Shown here piece after piece: positions 30,819 to 38,886 of a DNA stretch of 47,975 bases. This DNA comes from an uncultured Hyphomicrobiales bacterium (GTDB lineage Bacteria > Pseudomonadota > Alphaproteobacteria > Rhizobiales > Xanthobacteraceae), in contig CAIMEA010000187.1 in assembly GCA_903839845.1 (NCBI GenBank), positions 1-47,975 on the forward strand, in the 5' to 3' direction. The notes under the pieces are model-generated. The model ran no database searches, was not told the origin of the DNA, and worked only from the letters and a program-made list of their open reading frames with translations. The translations under genes were made by a program, and so were the position numbers. Every line of letters begins with the position of its first letter. Positions within the stretch are counted from its first letter, which is position 1.

Positions 30819-31598
30819 CTAGATGAGCGCCGGATACGACCCGCCATCGAGATGCAAATTTTGGCCGGACATGAAGCCAGCGAATGCGCTGCATAAAAAC
30901 GCGCAGGTCGCGCCGAATTCTTTTGGATCGCCGAGGCGTTTGGCGGCGATACTTTCCACCTGACGCGCCCGCGCCTCTTCATAGGAAATATTGTCGCGCT
31001 CCATCGCCGCCTTCGCCATCTGAACCTGCCGATCGGTATCGAAGCGCTCCGGCAGCATATTGTTGACCGTGACATTGTAGCGGGCGACATCGAGCGCCAG
31101 CGCTTTCATCGCCCCGGTCAGTCCGGCGCGCGCGCCGGCCGACGGCGCCATGTGCGGGCGCGGCGTCGTCACCATCGCCGAAGTGATGTTGACGATGCGG
31201 CCGAACTTGCGCTGCTTCATGCCGGCCAGCACGCCGCGCGTCAGCATGAGTGGCGCCACCATGTTGGCCTCGATCACGCGCATCCAGGTGTCATGATCGA
31301 TGTCGGCGAAATTGCCCGGCTTCGGTCCACCATTGTTGTTGATGAGGATGTCACAAGTGGGCGCGGCGGCGATCAGGCGTTCGCGGCCCTCAGTCGTGGC
31401 GATATCGGCGGCCATCGCGGTTACAAGGCCGGTGGCGACGGCGCGCAACGCGGCCGCGGTCTTTTCCAGTTTGGCCGCGTCACGCCCATTGATAATGACA
31501 TTGACCCCTTCCCGCGCCAGCGCCTCCGCGCAAGCCAGGCCCAACCCCTGGCTGGAGCCGCAGATAATAGCGGTGCGGCCTTCAATGCCGAGATTCAT
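30819..31598 (-). CDS. Short-chain dehydrogenase/reductase-fold protein with altered active site
   Basis: This 259-residue SDR has a cofactor loop ICGSSQGLGLACAEAL (residues 12-27), the NNNGG strand (87-91) and a normal C-terminal end FMSGQNLHLDGGSYPALI. Ser140 is present in NITSAM, but at +13 and +17, where the catalytic Tyr and Lys belong, the protein has Ser153 and Arg157 (HMAPSAGARAGL). A classical SDR redox mechanism is therefore doubtful, although SDRs with a similar S..xR motif are widespread in alphaproteobacteria. ATG 31598 is chosen with GGGGGAAA as ribosome site. It is divergent from the TRAP operon across two 12-bp palindromes at 31646 and 31675. Confidence 0.88.
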   Translation of the reverse strand: MNLGIEGRTAIICGSSQGLGLACAEALAREGVNVIINGRDAAKLEKTAAALRAVATGLVTAMAADIATTEGRERLIAAAPTCDILINNNGGPKPGNFADIDHDTWMRVIEANMVAPLMLTRGVLAGMKQRKFGRIVNITSAMVTTPRPHMAPSAGARAGLTGAMKALALDVARYNVTVNNMLPERFDTDRQVQMAKAAMERDNISYEEARARQVESIAAKRLGDPKEFGATCAFLCSAFAGFMSGQNLHLDGGSYPALI

Positions 31599-31645
31599 TG
31601 TCTTTTCCCCCTGTTTCGCGCGATACCGTTCCGGCATGCGGTACA

Positions 31646-31686
31646 ATAGTCGATTATATACAAATTTCGTCTTGATAATCGATTAT
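31646..31686. promoter_or_regulatory. Twin 12-bp palindromes in the SDR/TRAP divergent promoter
   Basis: ATAGTCGATTAT (31646-31657) and ATAATCGATTAT (31675-31686; a perfect palindrome) differ at one base and lie 29 bp apart centre to centre in the AT-rich part of the divergent gap. The spacing is close to three helical turns, fitting cooperative dimers on one face. TATATACAAAT overlaps the first. The GntR regulator encoded at 35609 in the same cluster is the obvious candidate ligand. Confidence 0.55.
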
Positions 31687-31767
31687 TTCTGATCCACGTT
31701 CGGGCGATGCCGCCGGCCACCATGACCGAGAGACGGCACCCCACAAGAACGCGAGGGAGGTTTTTCG

Positions 31768-32775
31768 ATGAAGAAGATTTTCGCAGCCGCGCTGCTGATG
31801 CTCGCGGCCCTTGCGCCGGCGGCAGCTAGCGCTGAACCGGTCACACTCAAGCTCGCCTTCTTCGCGTCGGACACCGAGGTCAACTACGCCAAGGCGATCA
31901 AGCTCTGGGCCGACGCGGTCAATGCCGACCCGGCCGGCGCGGTGAAGATCGACGTCTTCCCGAACGGCGCGCTCGGCAAGGCGCTGCCGGCCCAGCCGCA
32001 AATGGTACTCGACGGCGTCGCCGACATTGCCTTCGTCAATCCGGCTTTGGTGCCGGGACGCTTCCCCGACGACCAGGTCTTCGAAGTCCCGGGTCTTGTC
32101 GGCAACATCAAGGAAGGCGTCGCGCTTTATCAGGCGCTGCTGAAGGCCAACTTGCTGCGCGGCTATGCCGATTATTTCGTCATCGGCTCGTTCATGAACG
32201 CCAATGCGCATGTGTTCTCGCGCAAAGCCATCAAGTCGGTCAACGACCTCAAGGGCTTGAAGGTACGCATCAGCGGCGCCGTCATCGGCCAGACCGTGAA
32301 AGAACTTGGCGTCATCCCGGTGCTGATGCCGCCGAACGAAGTCGTCGAAGCCATGGGCCGCGGCACCATCGACGCCACGACGACGGTTCCCGCCGCGGTC
32401 GTCGACTTCGGCATCGACCGAGTCACCAGCTACGATTACCTGATCCAGCTCGGCACCAATCCTTTCGCCGTGCTGATGAATCGCAAGAAGTTCGACTCGA
32501 TGCCGAAGGCGGCGCAGGACCAGATCGCCAAATATTCGCCCGGCTGGATCAACGATACCTACATCAAGAACCTCAGCGCCTATAATGAAGAGGTGATCGG
32601 CCAGTTCCGCGCCGACAAGAAGCGCACGGTCGTAACTCCCGCCGACGCTGACATGCCGGCGATCAAGGCGGCGTCCGAAAAAGTCACCGCCGACTGGGCC
32701 GCCAAGAGCCCGGAAAACGCCGAGTTGCTAGCCAAGGCCCGCGCCATGCTGGCCGACATCAGAGCGAAGCAGTGA
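31768..32775 (+). CDS. dctP: TRAP transporter solute-binding protein (DctP family)
   Basis: This 335-residue periplasmic receptor of a TRAP importer begins with the Sec signal MKKIFAAALLMLAALAPAAA and a SAE cleavage region. The mature part has the DctP opening VTLKLAFFASDTEVNYAKAIKLWAD, GVADIAFVNPAL, and the signature DLKGLKVRISGAVIGQTVKELG with the Arg that binds the ligand carboxylate in the family. GGGAGG 11 nt upstream supports ATG 31768. Its stop overlaps dctQ by 4 nt. With an extradiol dioxygenase and flavin hydroxylase downstream, the ligand is probably an aromatic or other carboxylic acid (inference). Confidence 0.93.
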   Translation: MKKIFAAALLMLAALAPAAASAEPVTLKLAFFASDTEVNYAKAIKLWADAVNADPAGAVKIDVFPNGALGKALPAQPQMVLDGVADIAFVNPALVPGRFPDDQVFEVPGLVGNIKEGVALYQALLKANLLRGYADYFVIGSFMNANAHVFSRKAIKSVNDLKGLKVRISGAVIGQTVKELGVIPVLMPPNEVVEAMGRGTIDATTTVPAAVVDFGIDRVTSYDYLIQLGTNPFAVLMNRKKFDSMPKAAQDQIAKYSPGWINDTYIKNLSAYNEEVIGQFRADKKRTVVTPADADMPAIKAASEKVTADWAAKSPENAELLAKARAMLADIRAKQ

Positions 32776-33281
32776 ACCAACTGGAAAAATTTGTCACTGG
32801 CACAGCGAATGGTCTCGCCGTCGCCGGGTTGACGATCTTGCTGGCGCTCGCGGTATGCACGTTGTTCGACGGGCTGCTGCGGGCGCTCGCCAACTATCCC
32901 CTCGATTTCGTGCGGGAAATCGGCGACCTGATCGCCGCTATCTGCGCTGCTTGCACCCTCCCGATCGTGCTGCTGCACAAGAACAACATCACCTTGCGTA
33001 TTTTCGAGAATATTCTGTCGAAGGCCGGCGCCCGGCTATTTGACGCCTTCGCCGAAATTCTCATGGCAATCGTGATGATCGCGATGGCTTGGCAGTTCTA
33101 TCTATTCAGCCAAAAGACCGCGCTGGCCAACGACGTGACATGGATGATGAACGTGCCGAAGGCGCCGTTCTGGTACGCCGTCGACGTCATTCTGTGGATC
33201 GCCGTCCTCGTCCAACTCTTCGTCACGGCGCAAACCCTCGCCGGCACGCCAGCGCGGCGTGATTCGGAGACACCGGTATGA
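32772..33281 (+). CDS. dctQ: TRAP transporter small membrane subunit (DctQ family)
   Basis: This 169-residue protein with four hydrophobic helices (around residues 15-35, 50-70, 90-112 and 130-155) matches the DctQ subunit, including the first-helix to loop segment LDFVREIGDLIAAICAACTLPIVLLHKNNI and the third-helix region. The GTG-type start at 32772 overlaps dctP, and its stop overlaps dctM by 4 nt. It partners DctM in a sodium-gradient-driven importer. Confidence 0.9.
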   Translation: MNQLEKFVTGTANGLAVAGLTILLALAVCTLFDGLLRALANYPLDFVREIGDLIAAICAACTLPIVLLHKNNITLRIFENILSKAGARLFDAFAEILMAIVMIAMAWQFYLFSQKTALANDVTWMMNVPKAPFWYAVDVILWIAVLVQLFVTAQTLAGTPARRDSETPV

Positions 33282-34582
33282 GCGCGACCGCGATTGGGGT
33301 CGGCGGGATCATCGCGCTGTTCGTGCTGGTCGCGCTGCATCTGCCGCTGGCATTTGCCATGATCGTCGTCGGCATCGTCGCCTTCGCGTTGCAAACCGAC
33401 TGGGGCCCGGCGCTGACTTTTCTCGCCAGCGAGCCGTCGCAGGTCTTGGGCAGCACCGATATCGCCGCGGTGCCGCTGTTCCTGATGATGGGCGCTTTCG
33501 TCAACGTCTCCGGCTTTTCCAAGGATCTTTACACCGCGGCCGCCGCGCTGCTCGGCCATCGCCGTGGCGGCCTGGCCTATGCCACCATCGGCGGCAGCGC
33601 CGCCTTCGGCGCCATCTGCGGCTCGTCACCGGCCACGGTCGCCACCTTCACCCGTGTCGCCTTGCCGGAAATGCTCGAACGCCGCTATTCGCCGGCCTTT
33701 TCGGGGGCGACCATCGCCGCCGGTGGCGCGCTCAAGGCGCTGATCCCGCCCTCGCTCAGCATGATCCTGTATTGCGTCGTGGCGCGCACTTACATCTTCG
33801 ACGTCTTCATCGCCGCCGTCATTCCGGCGCTCATCACCATCGTCGCCAACATCGCGGCGATCGCGCTGGTGGTGCGATGGAATCCATCGATCGCGCCGGT
33901 CGCGGAACAGGTATCGCGACAGGAAAAGCTGATCGCCCTGTGGCGCGCCGCCCCGGCCATTCTGCTGATCGGCGTCATCTTCGTCGGGCTTTATAGCGGC
34001 ATCTTCACAGTCAGCGAGGCCGCGTCGGTCGCCGCCGTCGTGTCTTTCGTGTTCGCACTGATGCGCGGCACCGTCACCGTCAATAACTTTGTTACCGGTA
34101 TGCGCGACACGGCACTGACCGCCGGCATGATCTATTTTGTGCTGATCGGCTCGTCGGTCTTCACTTATTTCATCAGCCTGGCGAAGGTGCCCGAACAGCT
34201 CATCGACTTCCTCGGCCATGTCGATCTGCCGCCCGTCGGCATTATTGTTTTAATGCTTGGCGGCTATCTTGTGCTCGGCGCGGTGTTCGACGAATTGGCG
34301 GCGATGATCGTGACTCTGCCCTTCGCCCTGCCCATCATCGTCCATTTCGGCTACGACCCGGTGTGGTGGGCGATCATCAATGTCATCATTGTCGAACTTG
34401 GCCTGGTCATTCCGCCGATCGGCCTGGTGATCCTGATCCTGCATGCGATGCGGCCGGATATTCCGTTGCACCGTCTCTATAAAAGTATCGTTCCGTTCGT
34501 GGTCGCGGATATGCTGGTGCTGGCCTTGCTCACCGCCTTCCCGGCGATCGCGCTGTGGCTGCCGGCATTGTTGCGCGGCTGA
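33278..34582 (+). CDS. dctM: TRAP transporter large permease (DctM family)
   Basis: This 434-residue membrane protein with about 12 hydrophobic segments is the transport channel of the TRAP system. DctM-type motifs include the N-terminal LHLPLAFAMIVVGIVAF, VPLFLMMGAFVNVSGF, FGAICGSSPATVATFTRVALPEM, GALKALIPPSLSMILYCVVA, FTVSEAASVAAVVSFVFAL and the C-terminal ELGLVIPPIGLVILI. The glycine/serine-rich ICGSSPATVATF loop is the conserved substrate/ion path. It overlaps dctQ by 4 nt and is followed 18 nt later by the dioxygenase gene, so uptake and ring cleavage are probably on one transcript. Confidence 0.95.
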   Translation: MSATAIGVGGIIALFVLVALHLPLAFAMIVVGIVAFALQTDWGPALTFLASEPSQVLGSTDIAAVPLFLMMGAFVNVSGFSKDLYTAAAALLGHRRGGLAYATIGGSAAFGAICGSSPATVATFTRVALPEMLERRYSPAFSGATIAAGGALKALIPPSLSMILYCVVARTYIFDVFIAAVIPALITIVANIAAIALVVRWNPSIAPVAEQVSRQEKLIALWRAAPAILLIGVIFVGLYSGIFTVSEAASVAAVVSFVFALMRGTVTVNNFVTGMRDTALTAGMIYFVLIGSSVFTYFISLAKVPEQLIDFLGHVDLPPVGIIVLMLGGYLVLGAVFDELAAMIVTLPFALPIIVHFGYDPVWWAIINVIIVELGLVIPPIGLVILILHAMRPDIPLHRLYKSIVPFVVADMLVLALLTAFPAIALWLPALLRG

Positions 34583-34600
34583 ACATTGGAGAACCGCGCT

Positions 34601-35605
34601 ATGTCGCTGCCCGCCGTCAATCTCGATCCACCGTTCCGGATCACCCGCTCAAGCCATGTCGTGCTGACGGTGAAAGACCTCGCCACCAGCAAGCGGTTTT
34701 ATTCTGAAGTGCTCGGTCTGGTGCTGAGCGCCGAAGACAGCGACGCGCTGTACTTTCGCGGCGTCGAGGAAGCCTGCCACCACAGTCTGGTCCTGCGCAA
34801 AGGACTTGAGCCGGCCTGCCGGCGGCTCGGCATGCGCATGCTGACCGAAGACGATCTCGATCGCGCAAAGGGCTATTTCCAAGCGCAGGGCTGCGTCGCG
34901 GCCTTTGTCGAGGTGCCTTTTCAGGGGCGCACCTTGCAGGTGACCGACCCGGTCGGCACACCGATGGAATTCTGCGCCACCATGCCGGTGATGCCGCGCA
35001 TGATCACCGCATTTTCGCAGCAACGCGGCGGCTGCGCGCTGCGCCTCGACCACTATCAGGTTCTGACGCCGGAAGTGCGCAAGGCCTGCGAATTCTACAT
35101 GGCGGCCGGCTTCCGTCTCAGCGAATATATCGCGCCGAAGGGCACCACCGATCTGCGCGGCGTCTTTCTGCAACGCAAGGGTAATCCACACGATATCGTT
35201 TTCTTCAACGGCACAGGGCCGCGCCTGCACCACTTCGCCTATCTTGCCGCGGAGGTGCACCATCTCCTGCGCGCCTGCGATATCGCCGGCGAACTCGGCT
35301 ACGGAAGCACGGTCGAGCGCGGCCCCGGCCGGCATGGGCCCGGACATGCGATGTATGTCTATTTCCGCGATCCAGACGGCCACCGCGTCGAATTGTTCAA
35401 CACGCACTACCAGGTCATGGATATCGAGAACGAGCCTGTGGCGTGGGACCCGACCGACCACAATGTTTCGTTCCCGTGGGGCCTGCCGGCTCGCCAGGAA
35501 TGGTTTACGCAAGCGACCTTGTTCGAGGGCGCAAGCTTGCAGGAGCCGCGGATCAAGCCGACGCCAATGACACTGGAGAAGCTTCTCTCCAAACAGGACT
35601 CTTGA
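34601..35605 (+). CDS. Extradiol ring-cleavage dioxygenase (catechol 2,3-dioxygenase/VOC family)
   Basis: This 334-residue type I extradiol dioxygenase has two vicinal-oxygen-chelate modules (about residues 15-130 and 145-275). The Fe(II) ligands of the catalytic second module are visible: His in LRLDHYQVLTP, His in RLHHFAYLA and Glu in GHRVELFNTHYQ; the acid-base His/Tyr region HAMYVYFRDPDGHRVELF also fits. Similarity in length and tail suggests homoprotocatechuate or 3-substituted catechol 2,3-dioxygenases. It opens the ring next to the diol with O2. ATG 34601 has GGAGAA upstream; an in-frame TTG at 34586 is less likely. The MhpA-like hydroxylase downstream would supply the catecholic substrate. 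Confidence 0.88.
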   Translation: MSLPAVNLDPPFRITRSSHVVLTVKDLATSKRFYSEVLGLVLSAEDSDALYFRGVEEACHHSLVLRKGLEPACRRLGMRMLTEDDLDRAKGYFQAQGCVAAFVEVPFQGRTLQVTDPVGTPMEFCATMPVMPRMITAFSQQRGGCALRLDHYQVLTPEVRKACEFYMAAGFRLSEYIAPKGTTDLRGVFLQRKGNPHDIVFFNGTGPRLHHFAYLAAEVHHLLRACDIAGELGYGSTVERGPGRHGPGHAMYVYFRDPDGHRVELFNTHYQVMDIENEPVAWDPTDHNVSFPWGLPARQEWFTQATLFEGASLQEPRIKPTPMTLEKLLSKQDS

Positions 35606-35608
35606 GGA

Positions 35609-36313
35609 ATGGTCGTGCCCAGCCTCCATCTCGCCTCCACCGACGAGCCGAAAGAAACTCTGGCCTCCGCCGCTTACGACCGGCTGCGGCAGGAGATCAT
35701 CACCGTCGCAATTCCGCCCGGCGAGAAGCTGCACATCCGCGCGCTGTGCGACCGCTTCGGCGTCGGCTTGAGCCCGATGCGCGAGGCCTTGAGCCGGCTG
35801 TCCAGCGAAGGCCTGGTGTCGCAGAGCGATCATCGCGGCTTCGCAGTCGCCGGCATGAGCGAGGACGATCTGGTCGATCTGACGCGGGCACGCGGCTGGG
35901 TCAACGAACTGGCGATCCGCAATTCGATCGCCCATGGCGACGCGGCGTGGGAAGAATCCGTGGTGCTCTCCTTCCATCGCCTGTCGCGCACGCCGCGCTT
36001 CGAGCCGGACAGCGCGGAAACCCGCAGCCCGAACTGGGAGCACGCGCACCGGGTTTTCCATTCAAGCCTGATCGCGGCATCCGGTTCGCGCCGGCTGGAG
36101 CAGTATTGCGAGCAGTTGTTCGAAAGCTCGGAGCGCTACCGGCATGTCGGCCGCAAGGCCGGCATCAAAGGTGAAAATCGCGACCACGAACATCGCGCGC
36201 TGATGGAGGCCGCGGTCGCGCGCGACGCCGATGCCGCCGCCAAATTAATCAAGGCGCATTTCGAGCATACCGCCGAACTGGTGCGCAAAGTGCTCCGCGA
36301 AAGCGCCCTTTAA
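35609..36313 (+). CDS. GntR family transcriptional regulator (FCD domain)
   Basis: This 234-residue regulator has an N-terminal winged helix (about 20-85: AAYDRLRQEIITVAIPPGEKL, then FGVGLSPMREALSRLSSEGL) and an all-helical FCD ligand domain, with Asp/His metal-site candidates in the segments NWEHAHRVFHSSLI and HEHRALMEAAVARD. It starts 3 nt after the dioxygenase stop and precedes the hydroxylase by 19 nt, so it is embedded in the aromatic-acid operon. It likely responds to the imported acid or an intermediate. Candidate targets are the twin palindromes at 31646-31686 and the AT-rich element near 38000. Confidence 0.92.
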   Translation: MVVPSLHLASTDEPKETLASAAYDRLRQEIITVAIPPGEKLHIRALCDRFGVGLSPMREALSRLSSEGLVSQSDHRGFAVAGMSEDDLVDLTRARGWVNELAIRNSIAHGDAAWEESVVLSFHRLSRTPRFEPDSAETRSPNWEHAHRVFHSSLIAASGSRRLEQYCEQLFESSERYRHVGRKAGIKGENRDHEHRALMEAAVARDADAAAKLIKAHFEHTAELVRKVLRESAL

Positions 36314-36332
36314 CCGCTCCGAATTGAAGTTG

Positions 36333-37883
36333 ATGCCACGCAATCCCGACATTTATGACGTCGCCATCGTTGGATATGGCCCGGCCGGCGCCACCTTCGC
36401 CAACCTGCTGGCTAAATATGACCTGCGTATTGCGGTCGTCGAACAGGCCGCCGACGTTTATGACAAACCGCGCGCCATTACCATCGACCATGAAGTGCTG
36501 CGCGTGTTTCAGGCCTGCGGCCTGGAGGAAACGATCGCCGCGCATACCGCGCCGCATCCGGGCACGCATTACCTCGGCGTCGATGGCGGCATTATCAAGA
36601 AATTCGATCCGATGCCGCCGCCCTTCCCGCTCGGCTGGGTGCCGACTGCGACTTTCCTGCAGCCAGCGTTCGAGAAGGCCTTGCGCGAAAAGCTCGCCAC
36701 TTATGACAAGGCCGAAATTTTCCTGTCGGCGCAGGCGGTCGGCATCGCGCAGGATGACGCCGGCACAGCGCTGACGATCAAAGCCGAGAATGGCGATGTG
36801 CAGACCTTGCGCGCGCGCTATCTCGTCGGTTGCGACGGCGCCAACAGCTTCGTCCGCAAGGCGCTCGGCATCGGACTCACCGATCTTGCCTTCGACGAAT
36901 GGTGGATGGTGGTCGATGCGCTCGAGCGCGGCGCGACCGAACGGCCGGAGAAATGTTTTCAGTATTGCCGGCCGTCGCGACCCGGCACATTTCTGCCCGG
37001 CCCGGGCGAATTGCGGCGCTGGGAGATCAAGCTGTTGCCCGGCGAAGAGCCGGCGACGTTCAGCGAGCGCGAGAATGTACTCAAGGTACTGGCCGATTTC
37101 ACCGACGTGTCGAAAGTGGAAATCTGGCGCACCGCGGTCTATCGTTTTCACGCGCTGCTGGCGCAGGACTGGCAGGTCCGACGCATCTTCCTGATGGGTG
37201 ACGCCTGTCATCAAACGCCGCCATTCCTGGGTCAGGGTCTGTCGGCGGGCATCCGCGATGCGGTCAACTTGGCCTGGAAGCTGGCCCTCGTGCTGCGCGG
37301 TGACGCGCCGGCATCATTGCTGTCGACCTACAGGCAGGAGCGCGCACCCCATGTCGGCGCGATCGTTGCGCTGGCCAAAGACTTCGGCCTGATCATCGGC
37401 GAGCTTGATCTTGAGAAGGCGAAAGCGCGCGACGCACGGCTGCGCGCGGAATTGAATTCTGGCAAGGCCGAAACCATAAGGCAGCGCTTCATTCCTGATC
37501 TCGCCGGCGGGCTGATCGCCGTAGGCACGCCGGCCGCCGGCACTTTGTTCCCTCAGCCTCTTGTCGAGACCGCACACCGCGTTGTCCGTCTCGATGACCT
37601 GATGGCGCCCGAGTTTCTCCTGGTCGCGGCATCCGCCGATGGTCTCGATAGCTTGTCCGCTTCGTCCAACGCGACATGGAACAGACTTCGCGGCGAACGC
37701 GTCGTCATCGGCGCCGGCGGGCTTCACGAAACTGGCCGCCTGTTTGCCGATTGGCTTGACCAGCACGGTATAACTGTTGCCGTCGTGCGCCCCGACCGCG
37801 CGGTCTTCGGCGGCGCCCGCAATACTACCGAATGCAACGCTTTGATCGCCGCACTCGCCCAGAGGCTGAGCCCGACGCTATGA
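36333..37883 (+). CDS. FAD-dependent aromatic monooxygenase (MhpA/phenol hydroxylase-like)
   Basis: This 516-residue class A flavin monooxygenase has the FAD-binding VGYGPAGATFANLL at the N-terminus, the middle motif YLVGCDGANSFVRKALG and the ribityl motif IFLMGDACHQTPPFLGQGLSAGIRDAVNLAWKLA. A C-terminal thioredoxin-like extension ends TVAVVRPDRAVFGGA. Overall order and length fit 3-(3-hydroxyphenyl)propionate hydroxylase (MhpA), which uses NADH and O2 to add an ortho hydroxyl and create a catechol for the extradiol dioxygenase. ATG 36333 is chosen; a TTG three codons upstream is possible. It follows the GntR gene in the TRAP-dioxygenase run. The precise phenol substrate is not determined. 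Confidence 0.88.
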   Translation: MPRNPDIYDVAIVGYGPAGATFANLLAKYDLRIAVVEQAADVYDKPRAITIDHEVLRVFQACGLEETIAAHTAPHPGTHYLGVDGGIIKKFDPMPPPFPLGWVPTATFLQPAFEKALREKLATYDKAEIFLSAQAVGIAQDDAGTALTIKAENGDVQTLRARYLVGCDGANSFVRKALGIGLTDLAFDEWWMVVDALERGATERPEKCFQYCRPSRPGTFLPGPGELRRWEIKLLPGEEPATFSERENVLKVLADFTDVSKVEIWRTAVYRFHALLAQDWQVRRIFLMGDACHQTPPFLGQGLSAGIRDAVNLAWKLALVLRGDAPASLLSTYRQERAPHVGAIVALAKDFGLIIGELDLEKAKARDARLRAELNSGKAETIRQRFIPDLAGGLIAVGTPAAGTLFPQPLVETAHRVVRLDDLMAPEFLLVAASADGLDSLSASSNATWNRLRGERVVIGAGGLHETGRLFADWLDQHGITVAVVRPDRAVFGGARNTTECNALIAALAQRLSPTL

Positions 37884-37997
37884 TTGCTTGACGTGAATCT
37901 GTCACGCCGCTAAGTGAAATCTGGAGGCGATTACCTGCGCGTCTCACATTCTGTCTCGAACGGACAGATCATGGATCCGCTGCTCAAGCAGCGCGCG

Positions 37998-38018
37998 CAT
38001 ATTGTATATATTCATATG
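37998..38018. promoter_or_regulatory. AT-rich inverted repeat upstream of the racemase-like gene
   Basis: CATAT (37998-38002) and ATATG (38014-38018) flank an 11-nt AT-rich centre that contains TTGTATATA, 9 bases also found on the opposite strand at 31655-31663 in the SDR/TRAP promoter gap. It is 62 nt before ATG 38081. It may be a second GntR site, or simply the -10 region of the promoter. The rest of the 197-nt gap 37884-38080 holds only a 6-bp inverted repeat, TCTGTC-N7-GACAGA, at 37950-37968. Confidence 0.35.
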
Positions 38019-38080
38019 ACCGCCGCCGGGCTCGGTATTTTGGCAAACGACGATCGGCTCCGAATACAGAGGACATTCCC

Positions 38081-38872
38081 ATGAGCGAGAGCAAGCGCAA
38101 GTTCCGGATCTGGGCGCAAGGCGCCACTGGCCAGGGTCCCCACAAGCATTATCTCTCCTCGCTGCTGCCGCATATGCAGAAATGCGTGGATCCAGATTTC
38201 GATCTGACCTTTCATACGATCGCGACGCCCGTGACGACAGTGCATGCCCTGTCTGAATTTCGCTTTTCGCGAGAAGTCATCCGCAGCGCGATCGCGGCTG
38301 AAAAGGACGGCTGCGACGTGTTCTTCATGAATCATTTTCAGGATGTCGGTCTGTACGAAGCGCGGGCCGCCGTTTCGATACCTGTGCTCGGTCTCGGGGA
38401 AACCACCCTGCTGCACGCCTGCATGATGGGACGAAAGCTCGGGCTTCTGGCGATCAATCCCGCCTTCATCCCCGCCCATTTCGATCAGGTAACACGTTAC
38501 GGCTTGCAGCAGCGCGTATCCGGCATTCGCGCGATCGACGCGAATATCAGCGACTATATGGAAGCGTTCACGTCGCCTGAAAAGAAAGCGGCCTTGAACG
38601 AGGTTTTTGAACGCGAAGCCCGGCGCCTGCTGGACGACGGCGCCGACGTCATCGTACCCACCGGCGGCATACCGATGATGCTCTTTGCCGGCGAAGCGGG
38701 CGCAAACATCGACGGCGCTCCGATCGTCAACGGCGTCACCATTGTGGTCAAAGCCGCCGAGATGGCGGTCAAGCTGCGAACGCTGGGCGGCATCGGCACC
38801 AGCCGTGTCGCACAATCGGGCTTCGCTTTGCCCTCAGAGCAGACGCTGCGGGAATTTCTCCAGCACGGGTAA
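38081..38872 (+). CDS. Asp/Glu/hydantoin racemase-family protein lacking the catalytic cysteines
   Basis: This 263-residue protein has the pseudo-symmetrical fold of the Asp/Glu/hydantoin racemase superfamily: RIWAQGATGQGPHKH at the start, IPVLGLGETTLLHACMMGRKLGLL in the middle and DGADVIVPTGGIPMM near the end. Hydantoin racemases have a Cys after strand 3 and another in LGCAGM. Here these positions read MNHFQDVG (His85) and VPTGGIP (Gly195/196), so both acid-base cysteines are gone and normal racemisation is unlikely. A decarboxylase, isomerase or binding role is open. The RBS AGAGGA supports ATG 38081. It lies 197 nt after the hydroxylase gene in the same direction and is convergent with the oxidoreductase gene at 38887. 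Confidence 0.82.
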   Translation: MSESKRKFRIWAQGATGQGPHKHYLSSLLPHMQKCVDPDFDLTFHTIATPVTTVHALSEFRFSREVIRSAIAAEKDGCDVFFMNHFQDVGLYEARAAVSIPVLGLGETTLLHACMMGRKLGLLAINPAFIPAHFDQVTRYGLQQRVSGIRAIDANISDYMEAFTSPEKKAALNEVFEREARRLLDDGADVIVPTGGIPMMLFAGEAGANIDGAPIVNGVTIVVKAAEMAVKLRTLGGIGTSRVAQSGFALPSEQTLREFLQHG

Positions 38873-38886
38873 TCGTGCCGAGCGCG

